From positions 1 through 35,214 of IMG/VR virus record IMGVR_UViG_3300045538_000090: a DNA stretch of 35,214 nucleotides; one strand, 5' to 3'. Position numbers and translations under genes: made by a program. This DNA is from a virus. Position 1 is the stretch's first letter; each line of letters begins with the position of its first letter. The notes under the pieces were generated by a model, which saw nothing but the letters and a program-made list of their open reading frames with translations, was not told the DNA's origin and searched no databases. Below, piece after piece: positions 5,629-12,445 of the stretch.

Positions 5629-6014
5629 ATAGGAAAGCCATTTAAATCTAACTTAGGTCGAGCGGAATGATTTTCTGTATTTATTACATTATCATTTACA
5701 TTAACATTAACAGCTTCGTTTGCTTCGTTTTGCTTCATTTTGCTTCGCCTTGCTTCACCTGACTTAATACCACCCATCTTTCCTGCTACTGAACGGGCTG
5801 TTTTTACTTGCTCAAACTTAACTAAATCCCGCTTTAACTGCTGTTTAATAGGTGTAAAAGCAAGGTTAAGTATCAAATCTTCTGTTACTGGGTCTTCATC
5901 GTTCACATAAGCAAAGATAAACTTAATCAACTCCCCTGCTTTTGCATCGGAGAGCTGATCAAATAATACCTTTTGGTCTGCGTATAGGATAAACCCTTTT
6001 TTATCTGCTGCCAT
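5625..6014 (-). CDS. Replication organizer-like protein (DUF6291 type)
   Basis: A 129-residue protein. The N-terminal segment FILYADQKVLFDQLSDAKAG, then ELIKFIFAYVNDEDP and PIKQQLKRDLVKFEQ, matches the DUF6291 pattern found in phage and prophage replication regions. The C-terminal third is low-complexity (KSGEARRSKMKQNEANEAVN then VNVND) and is encoded by the repeated DNA at 5687-5760. The position directly before the helicase, with overlaps on both sides, suggests an initiator or helicase loader that binds DNA repeats within its own gene, as lambda O does. The domain name is from memory of the family pattern; the initiator role is inferred. Confidence 0.7.
   Translation of the reverse strand: MAADKKGFILYADQKVLFDQLSDAKAGELIKFIFAYVNDEDPVTEDLILNLAFTPIKQQLKRDLVKFEQVKTARSVAGKMGGIKSGEARRSKMKQNEANEAVNVNVNDNVINTENHSARPKLDLNGFPI
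5687..5760. repeat. Candidate replication origin: 10-bp direct repeats next to AT-rich hexamers
   Basis: On the plus strand four decamers lie head to tail at 5721-5760: TGCTTCGTTT, TGCTTCATTT, TGCTTCGCCT, TGCTTCACCT, with a partial fifth (GCTTCGTT) at 5713-5720. Directly adjacent are four AT-rich hexamers at 5687-5710: CATTAT, CATTTA, CATTAA, CATTAA. This resembles iterons beside a DNA-unwinding element. They lie in the low-complexity 3' part of the replication-organizer gene, just upstream of the helicase. Coding low complexity alone could also produce such repeats. Confidence 0.5.
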
Positions 6015-6664
6015 TAGTCTATGTTTTCATATTCATCTTGCACTGATTCTATTTCCCACGCCTTAGAAAACTCCTCATTCTGAAACATCTCACACAATCC
6101 ACTAATCTGAGTTAATCTAAGCACCTCGTCTTGATCCATACCAAGTTCAGTTGCTATCTTTAAATCCGACCAATTACGTCTTTTTAATTCGATAACAATA
6201 TCACTCATTGATTCCACCTTATGCTTACCTCTTGCTCTGTTATGACGTATTGTAGCAGCCATTCTGTCAGCTTTATCTTCCCTATCATTGTTAATAGTAA
6301 CGACTGGTAAATAACCATGCACCCTTGATTGAATTTTAGGACTTTCTTTTCCTACTCTGTTTCTATGGAATCCATCAATAACCTCCCTTGTTTCACCGCT
6401 ATCCATTGTTACAATAGGTTGCGTATATCCGTCCGCTGAAATACTTTGTTCAAGTAGTTTCATTTCGGGTGGTGCTACTGAGTTTGGGTTGTAATCATTT
6501 GCATGTACATCTGTATTTTTAACCCATAAAACACAATCAACTGGTTCTGTTTTGAACGGGCTAATATCGTGTAATGATAATTTTATTTCGTTTATAGCGG
6601 CAACCTTTTCATCTAAAGTTAGGTTGTTTAAATATTCTAATATTGATTTCAACTCCTTTTTCAT
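6014..6664 (-). CDS. ibrB: IbrB-like protein with ParB-type domain
   Basis: A 216-residue protein with a ParB/Srx-fold nucleotide-binding domain. KLLEQSISADGYTQPIVTMD (about 69-88) is the domain start, IDGFHRNRVGKESPK (about 96-110) is the ParB box equivalent, and AATIRHNRARGKHKVESM (about 135-152) is the signature of IbrB-type proteins. A helix-turn-helix segment follows (WSDLKIATELGMDQDEVLRL). Its ATG overlaps the stop of the PAPS-reductase-like gene (ATGA). In E. coli the IbrA/IbrB pair activates immunoglobulin-binding surface genes. In phages the biochemical role is unknown. The assignment rests on the domain pattern plus its partner gene. Confidence 0.8.
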   Translation of the reverse strand: MKKELKSILEYLNNLTLDEKVAAINEIKLSLHDISPFKTEPVDCVLWVKNTDVHANDYNPNSVAPPEMKLLEQSISADGYTQPIVTMDSGETREVIDGFHRNRVGKESPKIQSRVHGYLPVVTINNDREDKADRMAATIRHNRARGKHKVESMSDIVIELKRRNWSDLKIATELGMDQDEVLRLTQISGLCEMFQNEEFSKAWEIESVQDEYENID

Positions 6665-7896
6665 ATCTTCATTTTTAATTGGTTAACATTCCATTCTTGT
6701 TTTCTTCTTTTCATTAACTCAAGGTATTTGATATACCCCTCTGATTTATGCTGACTAAATCCAAGTCCTTTACACCAGTAATCGTTTCTTAATAACGACT
6801 TACATACTCTTCTCCAACTTGGAACCAATCTTTGAGCCTCCATTGTAGAATCAGCCTCATCAGGTATTCCCTCAGGATAACCTCTTTCAATCCACCACCT
6901 TTGAAATAATATAATTTTATTCTCGAAGTGTTCTTTAGTTTTAGGTGGCATTGAGTTTATAAGCATCTTTGCGAATGATTCCCAAGTGTGATGGTCAGGC
7001 TTTGATATTTTATTGTAACCGTTAATGTTACCGCTTTCAGTCACATATAAAGCACCTGAGTTTGCTCCGTTAACTCTTGCTACAACCTTTGCCCATGTTG
7101 ACGGCTCAATCAAATGAAACAACCATAGCCCACGCCTTTGATCATCTCCGTACGGTTGGCATATGCGCATTTGATGAATAGATAAACCTGCCTTATGCAT
7201 AACTTCGTAAAGTTCATTTATCCTTTTATCTGTGTTTTTAGCGTGGTAAATCCAAATATCTCTTGTTCTCCAATCATATATTGGGTAAACATTGAATACA
7301 TTGTCAGTTACTTTGGTGGTCCACTTGTAGTTTTTGAACTTAGTTTTCTTATCACTTGCAATAGTTCTGAATCGGTTCAATGATTCATCTGTTCTAATAC
7401 CAACTAAACAAGCACACGTTTTTCCTTTAGCATACCATTCACCGAACAAAGGTACAAATTCCTCAAACTCCATTCCGTGCTGAAAGAAGTCAAAGTAATT
7501 AACATCTGATATTGCACAGTTAGGGATTTCACGAATCCAATCTTCTTTCTTTTCCTCATCCCAACAAACCCATTTAGGTTCGTAAACAGAAACTGCATTT
7601 CTTAAACTTATCGGTAGGCAAATCCAATATAAATCTATTACATCATTATATTCTTCTACCATTTTAGAAACGTGTTCCATTGTCAACTGATATTGACCTT
7701 CAAGATCGACTATCAATAGCCCAAATCTTTTATTCATTTTACGGGCAACATCCGCTGTAACATGAAACATAGTTGTTGAATCCTTACCTCCTGAGAAAGA
7801 TAAATACACTGATTCAAATTCGTTAAATACTTTTGTGATTCTGCTTACACTTTCTTCGTAAACATTAGAATTCAATTCTTGTTTGAGTATGCTCAT
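6661..7896 (-). CDS. ibrA: IbrA-like PAPS reductase-family protein
   Basis: A 411-residue protein of the ATP-pyrophosphatase/PAPS reductase superfamily. The PP-loop motif SFSGGKDSTTMFHV lies near residues 33-46. YPIYDWRTRDIWIYH (about 204-218) is the second typical block. The C-terminal part (KSLLRNDYWCKGLGFSQ ... KYLELMKRRKQEWN) is of the DUF3440 type seen in IbrA. Related enzymes adenylate or transfer sulfur (for example DndC in DNA phosphorothioation). The pair with the ParB-type gene and its place between recombination and replication genes suggest an action on nucleic acid, but this is inference. It overlaps the upstream gene by 32 bases. Confidence 0.85.
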   Translation of the reverse strand: MSILKQELNSNVYEESVSRITKVFNEFESVYLSFSGGKDSTTMFHVTADVARKMNKRFGLLIVDLEGQYQLTMEHVSKMVEEYNDVIDLYWICLPISLRNAVSVYEPKWVCWDEEKKEDWIREIPNCAISDVNYFDFFQHGMEFEEFVPLFGEWYAKGKTCACLVGIRTDESLNRFRTIASDKKTKFKNYKWTTKVTDNVFNVYPIYDWRTRDIWIYHAKNTDKRINELYEVMHKAGLSIHQMRICQPYGDDQRRGLWLFHLIEPSTWAKVVARVNGANSGALYVTESGNINGYNKISKPDHHTWESFAKMLINSMPPKTKEHFENKIILFQRWWIERGYPEGIPDEADSTMEAQRLVPSWRRVCKSLLRNDYWCKGLGFSQHKSEGYIKYLELMKRRKQEWNVNQLKMKI

Positions 7897-8272
7897 TTGC
7901 GTAAAGTTTAATTATAAATTCATCAATGTTCTTTTTTGCTATTCGGTTAGCTATCCTTTGCGTTTTCTCATCAAGTAAAAACCAAGCCATTCGGGTAATG
8001 TAGTTCGGAGCTAAGTGATTATAACAGCAAACAGCTTGACCAAGCCATGCTTTATGATTCGTTTCAGGATTTGTAAGGTTTACCTTTGCGGAATTTATCC
8101 ACCGTTGTAAAACAATCTTACATTTATCATTGAATTTTTCTTTGTCGCTTAAAAGATTTACGCTTCTTTCAATCAACTCACTTTCTGATAAGTAGCTCGG
8201 AATGGTAGTGTTATAAAATCCGTGGTTATAATCTTCCCATTCTGTGTACTTAATAAAATACTGTTTTTTCAT
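7865..8272 (-). CDS. Protein of unknown function before ibrA
   Basis: A 135-residue protein starting MKKQYFIKYTEWEDYNHGFY. It is mixed alpha/beta, with a helical C-terminal half (NRIAKKNIDEFIIKLYANEH). The central part CKIVLQRWINSAKVN ... AVCCYNHLAPNYITRMAWFL has several aromatic residues and cysteines but no metal motif I can define. Its end overlaps the start of ibrA by 32 bases, which implies translational coupling. No family recognised. Confidence 0.65.
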   Translation of the reverse strand: MKKQYFIKYTEWEDYNHGFYNTTIPSYLSESELIERSVNLLSDKEKFNDKCKIVLQRWINSAKVNLTNPETNHKAWLGQAVCCYNHLAPNYITRMAWFLLDEKTQRIANRIAKKNIDEFIIKLYANEHTQTRIEF

Positions 8273-8283
8273 GTTTCTTGTTT

Positions 8284-8478
8284 TTAATTTTCTTTAATCT
8301 TATCCGAGTAAATCCCTTTCCTTGTTTCGCAGAACTCCATCCAATCATCCAACAGCCATACATCGTACACTAAACTTGGAGATACATCTGCTCGTTTGAT
8401 AGCATCTTCTTTTGAGTTAGCTTTACCGATCCAGTAGGCGGGTTCGTTTTGTCTGAAGTAGAATACTTTGTAATACAT
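8284..8478 (-). CDS. Small protein of unknown function
   Basis: A 64-residue protein starting MYYKVFYFRQNEPAYWIGKA with a compact alpha/beta pattern (SKEDAIKRADVSPSLVYDVW) and an acidic, aromatic C-terminal part (LLDDWMEFCETRKG). It lies 11 bases before the 135-residue gene and just after a GC-rich hairpin (8492-8508). No family recognised. Confidence 0.6.
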   Translation of the reverse strand: MYYKVFYFRQNEPAYWIGKANSKEDAIKRADVSPSLVYDVWLLDDWMEFCETRKGIYSDKIKEN

Positions 8479-8483
8479 AGCGT

Positions 8484-8508
8484 TTAAATTAGGGGGCTAT
8501 TAACCCCC
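8484..8508 (-). terminator. Possible weak terminator or attenuator after the SSB-like gene
   Basis: On the minus strand GGGGG, a 7-base loop TTAATAG and CCCCC form a 5-bp GC stem followed by TAATTT. It lies 6 bases after the stop of the gene at 8515-8784 and before the start of 8284-8478. The T-run is poor, so partial termination is more likely than full. Confidence 0.4.
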
Positions 8509-8514
8509 GTTATT

Positions 8515-8784
8515 TTAAAAGGGTAAATCAGAACTAATCTTAGCACTTGTACTTTGTGGCTCACGTTCAACGAACTCAGCTTTTGTAATATTGCCGTCTG
8601 TCCATTGTACTTTACCATTACCTACATACTTTTTAGGTGCTTTGGATTCTCTCTCTTCTTTGGTTTGTTGCACCCAAATAGAAGCGTTGTTACCATAGTC
8701 ATCTTGTTTGTCGTTAATGCTCATTGTGTACTTATCGTACCCACCTTGTGCATTCTTAAGGCTGAAGTTTACTAAACTACTCAT
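8515..8784 (-). CDS. Single-stranded DNA-binding-like protein
   Basis: An 89-residue protein. The C-terminus ISSDLPF resembles the acidic, phenylalanine-ended tail (DDIPF) with which SSB proteins recruit partner enzymes. The body has alternating polar and aromatic residues (LKNAQGGYDKYTMSINDKQ, then ASIWVQQTKEERES) and could form a small OB-like beta barrel. It is immediately downstream of the exonuclease and ERF annealing-protein genes, where phages often keep an SSB. Its length is below that of canonical SSBs (110-180 residues). The role is inferred from tail and context. Confidence 0.55.
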   Translation of the reverse strand: MSSLVNFSLKNAQGGYDKYTMSINDKQDDYGNNASIWVQQTKEERESKAPKKYVGNGKVQWTDGNITKAEFVEREPQSTSAKISSDLPF

Positions 8785-8789
8785 AGTTA

Positions 8790-9464
8790 TTAATTAAAAA
8801 TTTCCCGCAAAGTTTCGTAATAGGTATTTGCGTGTTTGACCTTTTCTTTTATTTTCTCTATTGCTTTTTCATCTCGCTGAACTATAAAGCGTTTAACTCT
8901 TAGTTCTAAAGGTAGGTGATCGAAGTTATGCATCTTTTGAATAGCATCCCTTAAATCTAAATTCTCTTCGATTAGATTTGCTTTCCAGTGTTCACGCCTT
9001 ACTTCGTCCTCAACTATTTCGTGGGGCGTGTTAGTCAGAACGTACACAAGTTCGCTTGTTTCGTGACCCGTTAACCACATGTAAGACTGAAGCTGCCAAA
9101 AATACATTTTATTCTTTAATTCAGATTCGAACATAGGGAAAGTTTTAGCGTTCCAACTACATTTAACGTCTGCTAAAAGCGTATCCGTTAAGATGTCAGG
9201 CTCACCAGTTACGAAATCATTTGTAAAACGTTCGGTGTTCTTAGTTACGAAATCCCAATCGTATGCCTCTGCTGCCATTTGAATAGCTATATCTTCGTTC
9301 TCGATTCCCTTAGTTAAATACTTGGAGTTTATCTCTTCGTAGATACCTAATTCTTTCTCCTTAAAGATTTTCTGTATGTAGGTTTTTGCTGTCTCAGATA
9401 GAACCTCAGATTTACTCCGAGATTCTACCATAAGATTACCTATTGAACTTGATCTAAATATCAT
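8790..9464 (-). CDS. YqaJ/lambda-exonuclease-like PD-(D/E)XK exonuclease
   Basis: A 224-residue nuclease. The start MIFRSSSIGNLMVESRS is typical of YqaJ-type phage exonucleases. The active site is GEPDILTDTLLADVKCSW (about residues 90-107), with aspartates and the DVK triad of PD-(D/E)XK enzymes. YFWQLQSYMWLTG at about 123-135 is the conserved Q-containing helix. It would resect double-strand DNA ends so that the ERF annealing protein can load on single strands. Its ATG overlaps the ERF stop (ATGA), a close pairing typical of phage recombination systems. Confidence 0.88.
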   Translation of the reverse strand: MIFRSSSIGNLMVESRSKSEVLSETAKTYIQKIFKEKELGIYEEINSKYLTKGIENEDIAIQMAAEAYDWDFVTKNTERFTNDFVTGEPDILTDTLLADVKCSWNAKTFPMFESELKNKMYFWQLQSYMWLTGHETSELVYVLTNTPHEIVEDEVRREHWKANLIEENLDLRDAIQKMHNFDHLPLELRVKRFIVQRDEKAIEKIKEKVKHANTYYETLREIFN

Positions 9465-10042
9465 AACAATTTCAATGCTGCGGTTTGTAACTCTGTTAAC
9501 TCAAACGCTGAACACTTAGTCTTAAAATCCTCAACGCTTAGTTTACCCTCTTCGATTTGTGTAAGTCCTTTTTCAAAGTTCGCTTGTGGTAACTTAGGCT
9601 TTTGCTGTTTAACGTGAGTAGAAGCACTCTGAGCATCGTCATCCTCCGTTTGTAAGCAAAGTAAACTCTGTAAAGTGTAACGTCTGTAATAAGTAATTGC
9701 GCTACCTATCTTTTGCGGATCGTTAATCTCAGGAAGTCGCATCGAACTGGAAACGCTTTCTCCACTTTCAGCATCCATAACTACCGTTGAAACGTAACCG
9801 TCTACAATAGGTTGCATCATTAGAAGTCCGAACTCCAAAAGTATAGGCTCAACTTCAGCGGTCAATGCGTTAATGTCTGCATAGTTGTTTTTAAAGTGAG
9901 GGTTCTTAGCGTTCTTAGATACCTTACCAATCTGCTGCTTTGCTTTCCATAGCTTAAAGTAAATGTTACTCGGCTTTGGGATTGCATCTTCAAATGTAGT
10001 TTCTAATACATTCGGACTTGTGAATTCTGTTTTTGGTTTCAT
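9461..10042 (-). CDS. erf: ERF-superfamily single-strand annealing protein
   Basis: A 193-residue recombinase of the ERF superfamily (P22 Erf relatives). The signature runs KNAKNPHFKNNYADINALT (about 41-59), then VEPILLEFGLLMMQPI, then SAITYYRRYTLQSLLCL (about 113-129) followed by QTEDDDAQSA. The C-terminal 50 residues form a separate domain (LPQANFEKGLTQIEEGKLS). It anneals complementary single strands in phage replication and repair, with the exonuclease encoded directly downstream. The length is slightly below that of P22 Erf (204). Confidence 0.92.
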   Translation of the reverse strand: MKPKTEFTSPNVLETTFEDAIPKPSNIYFKLWKAKQQIGKVSKNAKNPHFKNNYADINALTAEVEPILLEFGLLMMQPIVDGYVSTVVMDAESGESVSSSMRLPEINDPQKIGSAITYYRRYTLQSLLCLQTEDDDAQSASTHVKQQKPKLPQANFEKGLTQIEEGKLSVEDFKTKCSAFELTELQTAALKLL

Positions 10043-10055
10043 ATTGTTTTAAGTT

Positions 10056-10286
10056 TTAAATTATTGAATTTAAATATTTTTTGAATGATTTAATTTTATC
10101 TATACAATCTTTACAAGTTATGAAGTCAGTTAAAGTAGGTTCGCAGTCGTATTCATCAAATACTAATCCTGAACAATTAAGGTATTCGCTTGTAGATTGG
10201 CTTGATGATTCAAAAGAAGCTAAATGAATAATACCATTGGAGTCTTTAAATGCTGGCGTAATTGTTTTTAACTTATACTTTTTCAT
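10056..10286 (-). CDS. Small protein of unknown function, first gene of the recombination unit
   Basis: A 76-residue protein starting MKKYKLKTITPAFKDSNGII, with CSGLVFDEYDCEP in the middle and a cysteine pair FITCKDCIDKIKSFKKY near the C-terminus. No family recognised. It is preceded by a probable promoter at 10308-10315 and two 17-bp repeats at 10346-10382, so it likely leads an independently regulated unit with ERF, exonuclease and SSB-like genes. Confidence 0.6.
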   Translation of the reverse strand: MKKYKLKTITPAFKDSNGIIHLASFESSSQSTSEYLNCSGLVFDEYDCEPTLTDFITCKDCIDKIKSFKKYLNSII

Positions 10287-10307
10287 TGTTTTAAGTTTTA
10301 ATTTATG

Positions 10308-10315
10308 TAAAGATA
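10308..10315 (-). promoter_or_regulatory. Candidate -7 promoter element for the recombination unit
   Basis: On the minus strand the octamer TATCTTTA differs by one base from the Bacteroidota -7 consensus TAnnTTTG and lies 22 bases before the ATG at 10286. No clear -33 TTG is seen, but direct repeats lie just upstream (10346-10382), so an activator-dependent promoter is possible. Confidence 0.45.
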
Positions 10316-10345
10316 CGAATTAAAATCGTTGTTTTAAAATATTGT

Positions 10346-10382
10346 GTTAAGCGGTTTACTCGCTTGTTAAGTGGTTTACTCG
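10346..10382. promoter_or_regulatory. Tandem 17-bp direct repeats, operator-like
   Basis: GTTAAGCGGTTTACTCG (10346-10362) and GTTAAGTGGTTTACTCG (10366-10382) are 20 bases apart, about two helical turns, so a protein could bind both on one face. A weaker third copy (GATGAGTGGTTATAACT, 10387-10403) overlaps the end of the helix-turn-helix gene. They sit 31-67 bases upstream of the candidate -7 element for the gene at 10056-10286. The neighbouring HTH protein is an obvious candidate binder. Confidence 0.6.
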
Positions 10383-10394
10383 TCGGATGAGTGG

Positions 10395-10769
10395 TTATAA
10401 CTGCCATGGTTTAACAAGGTCAAATGTAGTGTAACAATTCTGATGATAGTCTTTAGATGTGATTATAGATTTCGACTTAGGGTACAATCCCTCTTTTATC
10501 CAAGCATCTTTGTTTTCTTTGATTAGTTCCACCGACTTGTCATCTAAGGGTAGCGTTCGGTTTTTATGGATGCTGATCATTGAAGTTGACAGCTTTAATA
10601 ATTGGCAGATTTCCCGTTGCCTTAAACCTTGCTTTACTAACATCTCAACAAGTTGTCGTTTCATCTCTATAAAGTAAATCCCTCGGTATTGTTTTGCCCC
10701 GTTGAAATAGGCTTTAATATCTTCGTTCGTTACTTCCATTCTTTCTTCAATCCAATTCTCGAAACTCAT
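10395..10769 (-). CDS. Helix-turn-helix DNA-binding protein, early regulator candidate
   Basis: A 124-residue protein with a helix-turn-helix at about residues 41-66 (MKRQLVEMLVKQGLRQREIC then QLLKLSTSMISIHKNRTL). The C-terminal half is not recognised and ends ...FDLVKPWQL. It is the sixth gene of the early operon, followed directly by direct repeats and the promoter of the recombination unit. It may therefore control that unit or its own operon. It is not a CI-type repressor: no dimerisation or protease domain is visible. Confidence 0.65.
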   Translation of the reverse strand: MSFENWIEERMEVTNEDIKAYFNGAKQYRGIYFIEMKRQLVEMLVKQGLRQREICQLLKLSTSMISIHKNRTLPLDDKSVELIKENKDAWIKEGLYPKSKSIITSKDYHQNCYTTFDLVKPWQL

Positions 10770-10966
10770 ATCTGTTCAATTTTATATTCAAAACTCTGCA
10801 ATAACCCCTTTTCATCGTCTATGTAATCCTTTCCCTCTAACGTGTATTGATTAACTTCTCCTTTGTGGAATCTAACGTGAACTGGGTATTCGGTGTTTTT
10901 CTTAATCTCTACTACTATGCCTCTTCCATATCTAATATCGAAGCAGGCTTGACCTACTAAATACAT
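10766..10966 (-). CDS. Small SH3-like beta protein, unknown function
   Basis: A 66-residue protein starting MYLVGQACFDIRYGRGIVVE, with IKKNTEYPVHVRFHKGEVNQ and YTLEGKDYIDDEKG after it. The pattern of short beta strands and a conserved G-x-G-I-V-V resembles small phage proteins with an SH3-like barrel. Overlaps of 4 bases and 1 base with its neighbours support translation in the early operon. No function is assigned. Confidence 0.6.
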   Translation of the reverse strand: MYLVGQACFDIRYGRGIVVEIKKNTEYPVHVRFHKGEVNQYTLEGKDYIDDEKGLLQSFEYKIEQI

Positions 10967-11325
10967 TATTCTTTAGTTTTAAATTCTTGTTTTAAACGCT
11001 CCAAGTAAAGGCAGAAGTCCATTGCTTCAGCTTGTGCTTCTTCTATCCATTGTAGTGTACTTAAATCGTTTCTCTCTAACGTTGTTCCGTACTTCTTAAT
11101 TCCGACCTCTGAGCGTGTTTTAAATTGGTTTATTACTGATTCTACTATTGGGTCTTCAGTTTCTACTAATTCGACTTGATGCTCATAGAAAAAATCTACA
11201 TGATTCTCAATAGTATATGCAACTCTACCATCATTCATTCTTCCTCCTATAACGTTAAAAGTCTCTCCATTTTCATATCCTTTACCTTCATCAATTTTGT
11301 CAGCTTTAATTAATCTTACTTTCAT
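10966..11325 (-). CDS. Early protein with a MazG-like/NTP-pyrophosphohydrolase-type C-terminal half
   Basis: A 119-residue protein in two parts. The first (MKVRLIKADKIDEGKGYENG to about residue 55) is a small beta domain. The second has VINQFKTRSEVGIKKYGTTL then RNDLSTLQWIEEAQAEAMDF and CLYLERLKQ. That helical pattern with E-x-x-(E/A)-x-x-D is common in phage proteins related to all-alpha NTP pyrophosphohydrolases, which hydrolyse dNTPs. The EE..E..D metal-binding set is incomplete, so the activity is uncertain. It overlaps the genes on both sides. Confidence 0.55.
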   Translation of the reverse strand: MKVRLIKADKIDEGKGYENGETFNVIGGRMNDGRVAYTIENHVDFFYEHQVELVETEDPIVESVINQFKTRSEVGIKKYGTTLERNDLSTLQWIEEAQAEAMDFCLYLERLKQEFKTKE

Positions 11326-11510
11326 TTCTTTTCGTTTTTAAGTTCAACCAATCCGTAAAATTCACCCGTACCATTCGGTGAAAATACAGGTTTATCATTT
11401 GGATACACCGTAGTGCGAACACATACGATGTTCTTCGCTCTTGGTGTGTAAGTGTTATCCGACCAGTCAGCTTTCTTTGTTTGCTTGTTAAGCCATTTAT
11501 TTAGTATCAT
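11322..11510 (-). CDS. Small early protein, unknown function
   Basis: A 62-residue protein starting MILNKWLNKQTKKADWSDNT, with YTPRAKNIVCVRTTVYPNDK and an aromatic GTGEFYGLVELKNEKK end. It overlaps both neighbours by 4 bases (ATGA). No family recognised. Confidence 0.55.
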   Translation of the reverse strand: MILNKWLNKQTKKADWSDNTYTPRAKNIVCVRTTVYPNDKPVFSPNGTGEFYGLVELKNEKK

Positions 11511-11761
11511 GAGTTCAATGCTTTAATAAGGTTTTTAACTTGGTTATCTGTTGGGTTGATTAGGATAGGAATATATTGATCACCGTCCGAGCACATGATT
11601 GTTACATCGTTTCCCTCATCTTCTATGTCAATGTACAAAGTGCAATTTTCACATTCGCGGATAAACTCTGTTATTGATATTCTGTGTTTTGTTTTCATTC
11701 GTGTGAAATCATTTTTAACAATGATCTCGCAACATCTGTTAATTGTTTCTTGGCTTCTCAT
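11507..11761 (-). CDS. Small early protein, unknown function
   Basis: An 84-residue protein starting MRSQETINRCCEIIVKNDFT, with a central ECENCTLYIDIEDEGNDVTI and an isoleucine-rich IPILINPTDNQVKNLIKALN end. The cysteines do not form an obvious zinc site. It is coupled to the neighbouring genes by 4-base overlaps. No family recognised. Confidence 0.55.
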   Translation of the reverse strand: MRSQETINRCCEIIVKNDFTRMKTKHRISITEFIRECENCTLYIDIEDEGNDVTIMCSDGDQYIPILINPTDNQVKNLIKALNS

Positions 11762-11988
11762 AGGTCAATTATTATTTGTTGAATTACTCTTTTGTAACTT
11801 TCGGTTAATCTTGAAATCGTTCTGTCCATAATGTCGGTGCGATGTTCAAACTTTTCTAAATCCTCCTTAGTTTGGTAAGGCAACCAATCGCGGTAACGCT
11901 TCCAGATTAGTTCTTTCTTTGCTTCAGCTTCCTTGATTAAGTCTAACAAGTCGATTGCTGCTGCGTGTAGTTCTTGTTTTGTTTTCAT
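11758..11988 (-). CDS. Small helical early protein, unknown function
   Basis: The ATG at 11988 overlaps the upstream stop as ATGA, the arrangement used throughout this operon, so it is preferred to the ATG at 11997. This gives 76 residues starting MKTKQELHAAAIDLLDLIKE. The protein is charged and helical throughout, likely a coiled coil (LTESYKRVIQQIIIDL end). No family recognised. Confidence 0.6.
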   Translation of the reverse strand: MKTKQELHAAAIDLLDLIKEAEAKKELIWKRYRDWLPYQTKEDLEKFEHRTDIMDRTISRLTESYKRVIQQIIIDL

Positions 11989-12191
11989 TGTTTCCATTTT
12001 TTATTTATTTTATGAAGTCCTAACTTTCTATTTAGATTCCTATTTTCTTTTGTATAAACATAGTTTCCAAATGCTACCCACACGTCACAATATACTTTAT
12101 TATCTATTGAGTAGTAGGTGTATTTTTCCTCATTCAATTCGGATATATATTCTGATATATCTTTCATTGCTATTAATCCTGCAGAGTTCAT
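11985..12191 (-). CDS. First gene of the early operon, unknown function
   Basis: A 68-residue protein starting MNSAGLIAMKDISEYISELN, with a tyrosine-rich centre (KYTYYSIDNKVYCDVWVAFG) and a basic C-terminus RKLGLHKINKKWKQ. An internal ATG (MKDISEYIS, residue 9) could also be the start. It follows the 265-base regulatory stretch at 12192-12456. No family recognised. Confidence 0.55.
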   Translation of the reverse strand: MNSAGLIAMKDISEYISELNEEKYTYYSIDNKVYCDVWVAFGNYVYTKENRNLNRKLGLHKINKKWKQ

Positions 12192-12382
12192 AATTTTCAG
12201 TTTTTAATTATACAGCTAAAGTATAGCGTATTGAGTTAGGTGATATTAAAAATGTGATGAAAGGCGATTATCGAGGATAAGTGGTAAATCTATAGTATTA
12301 TGTGTTTTATGCATAATGCAATGTTACATTAAACAACCAAATCAACACGTTTCTACCTTGTATGATACAATAGTGTAACAAT
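12192..12382. promoter_or_regulatory. Early-operon upstream region with palindromes
   Basis: No gene of useful length is present. There is a perfect palindrome TTATGCATAA (12307-12316), a perfect 6-1-6 inverted repeat TTGTATGATACAA (12358-12370), and the pair TGTTACA (12322-12328) and TGTAACA (12374-12380), which are inverted to each other 45 bases apart. These look like binding sites of a dimeric regulator controlling the early operon that starts at 12191. I see no full TAnnTTTG match facing that operon; TATACTTTAG near 12223-12232 is the closest. Confidence 0.5.
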
Positions 12383-12408
12383 AAAAAAGGGTAGCCGTTA
12401 AGCCACCC
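12383..12408 (-). terminator. Rho-independent terminator
   Basis: On the minus strand GGGTGGC, a 6-base loop and GCTACCC form a 7-bp stem (one G-U pair) followed by six T residues. It ends transcripts of the exonuclease gene at 12457-13236, or a short RNA starting near 12440, before the early operon. Confidence 0.85.
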
Positions 12409-12445
12409 CTCCTCAAAACCTAAACATGAAAAAAACAAGTTGAGG
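12383..12445 (-). ncRNA. Candidate small RNA or leader of about 60 nt
   Basis: A -7-like element TATATTTG (12453-12446, minus strand) precedes this stretch, and the terminator at 12383-12408 ends it. The RNA would start with CCTCAA, which pairs with TTGAGG some 24 bases on, giving two stem-loops. No protein longer than four codons is encoded. It may instead be read-through from the exonuclease gene. Confidence 0.35.

Noticed and set aside
5721-5760. CRISPR array or simple repeat in the replication-organizer gene
   Set aside because: Repeats are 10 bp without spacers, so it is not CRISPR. Kept only as an origin candidate.
12290-12320. A 22-codon frame starting MHKTHNTIDLP on the minus strand in the early control region
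   Set aside because: Too short, not coupled to other genes, and it overlaps the palindromic sites; nothing supports translation.
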